Shown in pieces: positions 55,990-64,000 of a stretch of 64,000 bases of DNA. Below the pieces are notes generated by a model, which had not been told where the DNA came from, did not search any database, and was given only the letters and a program-made list of their open reading frames with translations. The stretch spans positions 59,846,514 to 59,910,513 of the forward strand of contig CM059557.1 in NCBI GenBank assembly GCA_030386875.1, read 5' to 3'. The number at the start of each line of letters is the position of its first letter. Position 1 is the stretch's first letter. The DNA comes from Morinoia aosen (Eukaryota > Arthropoda > Malacostraca > Amphipoda > Talitridae). The position numbers and the translations under genes are program-made.

Positions 55990-57183
55990 GGCTGCAAGAC
56001 CGGCAGACTCTCGGTGGGTCCTAGAGCTGAGACCAATAAAATGTCATGTAGCACCTAATGGCGCTGTTATAAAGTTGTGATTTACAAGGACCGAATTGCT
56101 GGACATTTTTTAGTACAAACGCGTTCTAACTAAGGACAATGAACGGCAGGCACATGTTATTAAAATGGGATTAGCATATATTTCAGGAATGGTTGTTTAC
56201 CGAGAAAACTTGTCCATATTTAAACTCGCGCAAATCAATAAGGAAGAATGTAGTTACTTTACGGCAAATGAATACTACACTAAACCAATGATATCAAGTA
56301 GGGGAGTTACGAACAGGATTGTGACAAGAGAATCAGAAAATAAATCTCAATAATTTCCAATGAAGTTAATATTTAAAATACGTTTCCCAATACAAATTTG
56401 AATGCTTTACAAAACAGCTCTCAAGCTTGTAAATAAAATACAATACACTGAAAAACTACCCTTAGTGACCCAAAAGGAACCCAAATGATAGAAAAGAATC
56501 ACCATTACTCAGCTCATTCAATAATACAAGAAAGCCTGACCCAATAACACTTTCAATACTAGTGAATCCATCAACAATGGAACTTTACCGAGGTAAGAGT
56601 GTAGCAAAATCAATGTGCGCTAGCACCATGTACATATTCAAGATATAGGTTTAAATTTTAATATTAAGATATGAGCCTAAATTCCTAATTTCCAAATATA
56701 AGTTTAAGTCGTAATAATTAAATATAAGTCTAAGCTTTTACTCACGAGAATTCACAGTAACCTTGCATTTCAATAATTTGAACTCAAACATAAATTCAGC
56801 CGTAAAATAACTATGAAAATCGTAAATAATTTAGCACTACGAAAGTGAATAAATTCACCCAAAAACTTAGATTAGAAAAACAATTATTTTATTAAAGACC
56901 TTACGAGTCTACAATAAAGAGCATCCTTCCGCCGCACGGTTTTCAAAACAAGGGTAGACTTCCGGGCCATTTCAGTATATAAAGTAGGGCGCAACAGCCA
57001 AATATGAACCATACAAATCTACAAGGGCCAGTGTTAAGACCTTAGATACAATCGGCGTCTGGAACATCCCTTCTCTCAACATTCTCAGTGTACAATCTTT
57101 ACCACACTCCTCTTTACGACGCATTCTTTTTACCACAATATCACTCCTCTTTACACTCGCTTAGTCAACACCTCTGTCATCGT
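55990..57183. other. AT-rich intergenic DNA
   Basis: No gene is supported. TATATAAAG at about 56988 followed by GC-rich sequence could be a promoter, possibly of an old LTR, but nothing downstream confirms it. Confidence 0.4.
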
Positions 57184-57349
57184 CTCTGACAGTCAATAAT
57201 CTCTGTCAACATCACTGACAGTCAATAAAATCTCTGTCAACATCACTGACAGTCAATAACATCTCTGTCAACATCACTGACAGTCAATAACATCTCTGTC
57301 AACATCACTGACAGTCAATAACATCTCTGTCAACATCACTGACAGTCAA
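57184..57349. repeat. 31-bp minisatellite, about five units
   Basis: The unit is built on CTCTGTCAACATCACTGAC followed by AGTCAATAACAT. Each unit contains the inverted words CTGTCA and TGACAG. It decays into shorter related words up to about 57400. Confidence 0.9.
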
Positions 57350-57835
57350 TATTTCCGTCATCTCTGACAGTCGACACCTCTGACAGTCGACATCTCTGTC
57401 GGTTTACATTCCAATGACACGCCTTCACCCTTGCGTCATCGTCATCAGCAGCATCTCTGCCACAAGAAAATTCTCGCCTGAACAAATCCTACGAAGATCT
57501 TGGACTTGGAAGAAACTATCCTGGCCTTTGTCTGGCTTACCCCCCCCCCCCCCCTGGACGTGGCCTTTGCTGATCTCGTGTCCTGCTTCTGCCAGACTCA
57601 TTAAAAGTCAAAGCTGAGTACAACCGTGGTTTCAATTCATTTCCTCTCAACGCGATTGGCACGATACGGTATTCCCAGACAGCAATACGAACGAAAAAGT
57701 GAAAGAAAATCAATAGAATACATTTAGTCTCCTGAATAGGAGTGGTGACCCCAAAAGCATTTGGGAACCACATACCCAATTAGCTAAAACGTTACAAGCG
57801 TTAATTAAATTTTCTATTGAACTGTTTAGGTGCAG
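57350..57835. other. Intergenic DNA with a long C homopolymer
   Basis: 14-15 consecutive C at about 57541-57555. A word GGTGACCCC at about 57746 resembles retroelement primer-binding sites, but no LTR could be delimited. No gene seen. Confidence 0.4.
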
Positions 57836-60365
57836 TTACTGATGTGTAATTTTCTTCACTTTTTCATTCACACTTGTTGAAGATACCCCTTTTTGTAGAT
57901 GCCTAATGCATTGAAGTGTTCTACATTTTACAAAGTAATTCTGAAAATATGCGTTGACCCGAACGCAGCAAATGTTAAATGCGGAGATAATTGTGAAGAG
58001 ATTATTCACTAGTTTGCGAAACCCTATAACATGACGATAATTGTCGAAACAAAATAAAAATACTCTTTCAAAATTAATTATTTCCCCAATGAACTCTTCG
58101 CTGCAGTAATTGAGAGAAGGCGGGGAAGTTTCAACATACTCTTTAAAGCTTGTGAAGAGGTGCATAGATAAATCTTGATTCGTGAGAATACGAGAACAAG
58201 TTTCACATGAAGGTAAGGTTGATCCTTTCAACTTGAGGTGAAACTGGTTGATTTTATGGGCTATATACCCAGCGAAGTAGGTAACGGCACCATCTACCTC
58301 TATTGACTCGAACATCCCTCCAACAATCGTAGATGCGGAGAAAGTTTTGGCTGCCTCTATTTCTTGGTAGGAGAGAACAACCGCCTCAGGGGCCTCTTCA
58401 GGAACCTGGAAATCAAACCGTAACACAGCCATAAGAAATCGTGACAAAATTATCAATAAGAATCGTCCATACTTAACTTAATATCACTGTAATAAATACA
58501 CATGGAATGATATACAACTAAACATTATAGAAGTGAAACATACATCACTAGAGCCCAACAACAATGGCTTAATTTGTAGAACAGCTCGTGTAAATTTACA
58601 ATGGCAGTACCGTCATTTTAGAGTGTAATTAGAACTGATACGAGCCTAAACGTCAAGTATATACGCTTCATACAAGTAGCTTCAATCAGAATGAAGAATC
58701 TATGACGTTAGAACAACATCAAGAAAATTATTTATTCATTACCTCTTCAACGATGTTCCACATTTCCACATTCAGGTCTTCTTCGGCCACCTCAACATTG
58801 CTCTTCATTGGTGCCCTCATGAGAGAAGCTGTCGACACTTTGCAGTAAGCGTCAATGAAATTTTGAGGCGTTGGAAACTTCTGTACGTTTCTGATTTTAC
58901 CAAAGAATTTTTCCAGCTCGTCTTGACACAGATTCCTGACGCACATGTAAGGTAGGACATCTTCCTTGATTTCTGTTCTCAACAATAAAAGTGCATTGAT
59001 GGATTGAATCCACCCGTCAATAAAGAAACATCTTCGTTGGGGGTTCAATGAGCGCAATTCTTGTAGCCAAGAGATGTAGTCCTTCAAGATTTCAATATAC
59101 GGAGAACTTTGTGAGAGTGGTTTCCTGAGAGGCACTTTCTCTGCAGGAGACTGAGAGTTAAAAATATCGAATAGATCATTAAATTTTTTACAGTACAAGC
59201 TGGTTGCTGACGCAGAAGCTGAGAGGGATTGTTTTGAGACGTAGTAGTCTAAAGCCGCACTTGTTGAGTTCGACAACACTTGAGTGGCTAGTTTGACTTT
59301 CATCCTTTGGGCAAATTTCAAATTGTACACATGCTCATGCGACAGACGAGGAACACATTTTATGCTACTTTTCTGTTCCAATTCAAAAAGTTGTTTGATG
59401 TGATGCCAAGAAGCTGTGGAATTTAGAGTGGGCATGATTAAATCACCTTTCAGAAGAAAGTTTCGAGCATTTTTAATTAAATGAGGAGGGTCTTTTAACA
59501 CAATATACTTTTTATTTCCAAATTCTACAACAGGATTGGTTGATGAGCAGCCCATTTCCTTGAACGCTTTTTGGAAATTGCTGCCTTGGTCGCTCGTTAT
59601 GCCTAAAACAACGAAGCCTTGCTTTTCCATTGCAGCAACAGACTCCCGCAAGATGTCTTTGATGTACGCAGAGGGCATAGCGGATGATGTAAAGTAGAAG
59701 CCAATTGGATGTTTCCACTTTTTGGCTACCCCAGAAGCCATAACACAAAATGCAGAAGTAGCCAGTTTTTTGCAATTTCCGGTTTTTATATTTTCATATC
59801 CTATTACGGTATCTTTTTCTTGATTATATGATAACCCTCTACGGAGGGACATTTCATCAGCGAAAATAAAGCATAGTTTATCTTTCGGGTTTGTGGGTTT
59901 CACTTTCATCTTCAAGATGGAAACACTTTTACTACTAATGCCTGGTGATAACTTGAAATTTCGCAGCACACTCACCACAGTAGTATATGAAGGCAAGGGT
60001 ATGATGTTCCTCATTAGCTGATAATGGCTGACAGATGAACTGACAAGGATATTTAGAGCCAGCCATTTATGATACATGCTGTACCGTTGTTTACCCCTCA
60101 ACTTATGTTTGACAAATTCACTGAGGTACGGTCCAAGTCTGCCAGAAACGCTCCTCAGAAATGCATCGGTGTTCAATCTCCTGTACAAAACCCGTGATTT
60201 CTTACAATGCCTTCTTTCTTTCTTAGCTCTCTTTGTAGTTGATGTAGAGGAGCATTCAAGGGCAATCCGAGTTCCGGAAGGAGACTCTATTAGGCGTCTT
60301 TTGCAAGGCAACCTTGGATGGTGAGAGCTTTGCAACTCGGACCATTTCCTTTTACCTAGAGAGCT
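57836..60365 (-). CDS. P-element-type transposase (THAP9-like), two exons, N-terminal exon not found
   Basis: Two exons splice in phase 0: 60365-58743 (541 codons; acceptor TTGTTTCAG, donor GAGGTAATG) and 58405-57836 (acceptor GATTTCCAG, TAA stop), giving 730 aa. The RNase H-like core has Asp in FADEMSL, Asp in TSDQGSNFQKAF and the acidic motif CQDELEKFFGKIR. The inserted GTP-binding-type region shows DPPHLIKNARNFLL. The C-terminal exon has VTYFAGYIAHKI and a Cys pair, typical of the family. P transposases normally begin with a C2CH THAP DNA-binding domain. None is encoded here or recognised upstream to 64000, so it is lost, too diverged or outside. There are no internal stops, so this could be an active transposon gene or a host-retained one. 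Confidence 0.85.
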
Positions 60366-61432
60366 CTGAAACAATTTATAAATGATTGAAGTACAGATGA
60401 AGTTAGTTAATTTTATTAAATGTCCTAATAATAATATTGAGAAAAATTTCTACATTGCCTAAATGGAATCAAATCATCCCACAATCGGTGTTCACAGAAA
60501 TAGTATACTCATGGCATATTGTTTACACCATTTTTCGACATAACTATAGATCTAAGGTTGTTCCCTCGCTTCAAGAAGGAAAGGTATAGCCAAAAGCGCC
60601 AAGTCCTAACCACTCACACACAAAACTTTGGGTTTTAGGTTATCGAATTCGGCAGCAGGCACTTTTCACTGGTTTACCCTTGCTGTATCATGAAAGTCAC
60701 GTGCACCCCAGACCTGCGCCCATACGTGTCCAAGACGTCCGCCACACCCCCTCGGGGCTGCGTCAAAATCAGGCATTCACAAGCACCGTCCATTAACATT
60801 TACCTTCTCCGAGTCATCTGGCTTCCTCAAATAACACACCACAACCACGCAATGGCCACTCCCATCCCATTCACCCACCCTAACTTTGGTCTACCTCTAA
60901 TGCCCCTTCCACACACCTCCTTGGAGTTAGCACTGATGGCAGGTTCTACAGGATCAGGAGTGCCAGACGCAATAGCTGGACCTTCTTGGGCAACCCTACA
61001 TTCCTCAGACGTTGCAAACAAGCGCCGTTTACAATGGATTGGAGGATTGGCACTCTTGGAAGAGCTCTGGAATAATGTACAAAACATCAATTACACTCGT
61101 TAATTTACTTGCAATCAATAAAATCCTACAGACAGAAACAGCGAGTTAAGAAAGAAGAGGAAAAACAGGAAAAGAAATGATAGCAAAAAAGGTACGAAAA
61201 TTGGACGACTCAAAGTGAGCACACATAATTAGGATTGCCGAAGGCCTTTTTATAGCTTAGGTCACGAAACAAAATCCCCTGGGGTCAACAATGCCCATAG
61301 CATAGGATTGACAAAGGTAACTAAACTAAAATTGCTTACCCTATGCCCCCTAATGGATTTCCCAATCTGTAACTGAAAATGCAGTAAGCTGTACTTTCAA
61401 CATGACTGACCTGTACTGATGAAGCTATTACA
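60366..61432. other. Region upstream of the P-type transposase
   Basis: A 137-codon frame on the + strand (60690-61103) and an overlapping 87-codon frame on the - strand are open, with slightly less AT than the surroundings. Neither resembles a family I know, and the - strand frame is not a THAP domain. AATAAA at about 61117 follows the + strand frame by about 15 bases, which makes a small gene possible but unproven. Confidence 0.3.
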
Positions 61433-61526
61433 ATGTTCACTTTTGTGTCCTGTTGCGCAACATCAGAAGTGACAAACTTGGGTGCATTTTGTGCTGAAAG
61501 CCTTTTAGCGCAAGTAATGAAAGGTT

Positions 61527-62066
61527 TTGCAGCACCTGAGGTTGACGGCTTGGCAGCACCTGGGGTTGACGTCTTGGCAGCACCTGGGGTTGACGGCTTG
61601 GCAGCACCTGGGATTGACGGCTTGGCAGCACCTGGGATTGACGGCTTGGCAGCACCTGGGGTTGACGGCTTGCCAGCACCTGGGGTTGACGTCTTGGCAG
61701 CACCTGGGGTTGACGTCTTGGCAGCACCTGGGGTTGACGTCTTGGCAGCACCTGGGGTTGACGGCTTGGCAGCACCTGAGGTTGACGGCTTGGCAGCACC
61801 TGGGGTTGACGTCTTGGCAGCACCTGGGGTTGACGTCTTGGCAGCACCTGGGGTTGACGTCTTGGCAGCACCTGGGGTTGACGGCTTGGCAGCACCTGGG
61901 ATTGACGGCTTGGCAGCACCTGGGGTTGACGGCTTGCCAGCACCTGGGGTTGACGTCTTGGCAGCACCTGGGGTTGACGGCTTGCCAGCACCTGGGGTTG
62001 ACGGCTTGCCAGCACCTGGGGTTGACGGCTTGCCAGCACCTGGGATTGAGCGTTGGGCAGCACCAT
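61527..62066. repeat. 24-bp minisatellite, about 22 units, open on both strands
   Basis: The unit is GCAGCACCTGGGGTTGACG plus about five bases. The length is a multiple of three, so several frames stay open. On the + strand, 61433-62068 reads 211 codons with an 8-residue repeat LAAPGVDG/V. The - strand reads QPQVLPSR-type repeats. Variants at three positions form two related blocks of about ten units, showing segmental duplication inside the array. Whether any frame is translated is unknown. Confidence 0.9.
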
Positions 62067-62068
62067 GA

Positions 62069-62816
62069 GCATTACAACCATTACCTTCTCACAAGCAGTG
62101 CATTTATGCCTCAGTTTGTTGACACCAAACAGATCCTATATTAAGTTTTGCTTTTGTGAGGTAATTACAATTTTTGTAAGTCATCTTTCCAACACCAACA
62201 AATGATTTACAAATGCTTCTCAAGGTTCACTTCTATTGTGCCTATTGCAGATATTCTCATTCGTTGAATGAAACACCCGGTTAATATGAACTGCTTGATT
62301 TTTGCAAGAGGAGTCACTGGAAACCGGACCACAAAAGTTGATACTCATTTGCCCATTTGCAATGCAAAGTTTTTTTGGAGGGTTTAAAGGGTATGGATAG
62401 AAATTGTATGGCATTATTGTTTGATAATTAATATGAAGTATTGTAGCTTAAATTGAACAACTAATTTGCAAGATTTTATCCTAACACTAGCAATATTGCA
62501 AATACTAGATATTTCATATTATTAATGACTATGATGCAGCACTGTAGATTATGGTATAAAATTACCTGCATTGTTCTTTCCTAACATCAACTATCATGCA
62601 ATTACTTTGTAATTTTTGATTGTTTAAGAACAACATAAGCATGTTCTGTACATACCCATAGAAAACATGTTCAATCTTTCCGAAAAGTAAGAGAAAAGTA
62701 AATTTGAATGTTATGGTATGTAATATGTTTGGAGTAAACATTCAGACACAAATGCACCGCTTGTGAAAAGATAACGGTTGTAATGCTACTACAGCTTTTT
62801 ACGTTTAGTATAAGAA
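62069..62816. other. AT-rich DNA, no feature seen
   Basis: Short frames on the - strand near 62220-62414 have no family signature. Confidence 0.4.
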
Positions 62817-63060
62817 AGCTGAAGTTCAATTTAACAAAGGTAAAATTCAAGTTAACAAAGATCAAGTTTAATTTGAAAAAAAAAAGTTTAATTTAAAAAA
62901 TTTCAACTTTAATTTACAAAAAGGCCAAGTTTAATTTAAAAAATATATCAATTTTAAGTTAAAAAAGGTCAAGTTTAATTTTAAAAAGGTCAAGTTTAAT
63001 TTAAAAAAGCTCAAGTTCAATTTAAAAAACATCAAGTTCAATGTTGAAAAGGTTATGTTT
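62817..63060. repeat. Degenerate AT-rich tandem repeat, about 20-bp period
   Basis: About ten units around TCAAGTTTAATTTAAAAAA, with variable A-run length. Inverted relatives occur at 63520-63585 (AAATTCAACTTGAGC, AAATTGAACTTGAGC). Confidence 0.75.
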
Positions 63061-64000
63061 CTAAAATTGCACACCTATGCAATAATAATATAATTGAAGC
63101 TTATTTGTGACAATGCATAATTGTTTAAAATTACTGGCACTGAAAATAGAGTAAATATAATATCAGACAAACAAAAGTGCTGTGATTTTGTACTTAATTT
63201 GACATTCTTCAAGTTTTACCTATGAATCATTTGCTAAACAGATCATAGGTATTTATAGCTATTTACAAAAAATGGTCCAAATGAACTTTATGTAATAAGT
63301 AACTGTGACAATTAGCAAACTGCACTGACTGAAAAGTTCAGCATTACATAGCTTCAAACTTATATTTAAACAATCAGGCTGCTACAATAGTGGTTTATTA
63401 TATCATGTTATATAAAATAGTATTATACATACAATGTAATACCAAATTAGAGGCCAATCTCTTAACTAATAATTCTAATATAGCCTAATACCTAATTTAA
63501 AATATAGCCTACTTTAGAATTTTTAAATTCAACTTGAGCTTCATTAAATTGAACTTGAGCATTTTTAAATTAAAGTTGAAAGGCTCTAGAGTGGTCTCAA
63601 GTTGACACTATAGACATACCATAGGGTAAATTGTGAAATGAAAATAATTATCAAACATGGAAAAATTAGGTAGTATTCAGTCACTTGCCAGTCATCACAA
63701 TAATGAATGGACCTTTCATTGCTACATTTAAACAAATGTTCACTCCTACACAACTTGAAGCAGGCAAGAGTGGTCACTCATGGGGAAGTTATGTGTCATG
63801 ACTTTTTTTATTTACATATGCTCCAAATAATAATTAGTAAAAATCACTTTTAAGCACAATAAGTTTGCATTTTAGAAGCAATCTCAATAAGTAACAATAT
63901 TTATGTTTCTAGGTTTATTGAAGTTCACATAGTAACCTACAATTGAAGGTTTCTGTCACTAGTTTTAGAACAATATGATTTAAAATAGAATTCCTCTGAG
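63061..64000. other. AT-rich intergenic DNA to the window end
   Basis: Apart from the inverted repeat words at 63520-63585, no gene or structured feature is supported. Confidence 0.4.

Noticed and set aside
56880-57760. Solo LTR with TATA box (about 56988) and primer-site-like GGTGACCCC (about 57746)
   Set aside because: No LTR start, no target duplication and no adjoining gag could be identified. Kept only as a note.
60690-61103. 137-codon + strand frame as a gene
   Set aside because: No family resemblance, and a comparable frame is open on the other strand. A downstream AATAAA is the only support.

Overview
The window reads as nuclear DNA of an arthropod, most likely an insect. Two conserved single-copy genes with spliceosomal introns sit in AT-rich sequence crowded with transposable elements. 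Order or species cannot be fixed from the sequence. No bacterial genes, operons or CRISPR arrays are present.

Host genes. RpL5 (ribosomal protein L5, 60S subunit, 5S RNP) lies on the + strand as seven exons between 14447 and 26405. Exon 1 holds only the start codon behind a pyrimidine-rich TCT-type initiator. AIMP3 (EEF1E1, a GST-C-like scaffold of the multi-tRNA-synthetase complex) lies on the - strand as five exons between 51826 and 43581. I rebuilt both by splice-site and reading-phase matching. All 11 junctions are GT-AG and in phase, giving proteins of 304 and 193 aa.

Left arm, 1-13.6 kb. A Ty3/gypsy-like LTR retrotransposon (about 1-5887, +) is inserted into the integrase region of a Bel-Pao retrotransposon (5888 to at least 11.5 kb, -). 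The gypsy-like element has integrase upstream of reverse transcriptase, the order of the Gmr1 group. Its LTR carries a tandem array of hairpins whose stems covary. Both elements are broken by stops and frameshifts.

Centre, 26.9-42.9 kb. This is a cluster of APE-type non-LTR retrotransposons with RNase H domains. NLR-1 (ORF1 29360-31243, ORF2 31240-34467) is dead: it has a stop in ORF1, an internal deletion in RT and a lost RNase H aspartate. NLR-2 (ORF1 36155-38569, ORF2 38562-42299) has two intact ORFs and all recognisable catalytic residues. Its ORF1 carries an internal tandem duplication of the nucleic-acid-binding module, with six zinc knuckles. A twin-hairpin structure in the 3' UTR recurs three times in this cluster. 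Fragments of relatives lie at 27.4, 28.2-28.6 and 35.1-35.3 kb.

Right arm, 43-64 kb. AIMP3 introns hold several TIR and dispersed repeats. One is a foldback element inserted a few bases from the exon 1 splice donor. Beyond the gene lie a 3.2 kb TIR element flanked by TAA, a P-element-type transposase gene (57836-60365, -) and a 24-bp coding-length minisatellite (61.5-62.1 kb). AT-rich sequence with degenerate repeats completes the window.

DNA transposon footprints (foldback with 8-bp duplications, piggyBac-type with TTAA, pogo-type, a TAA-flanked element, P-type) are spread through introns and intergenic DNA. The window is therefore mainly a record of nested transposition around two housekeeping genes.
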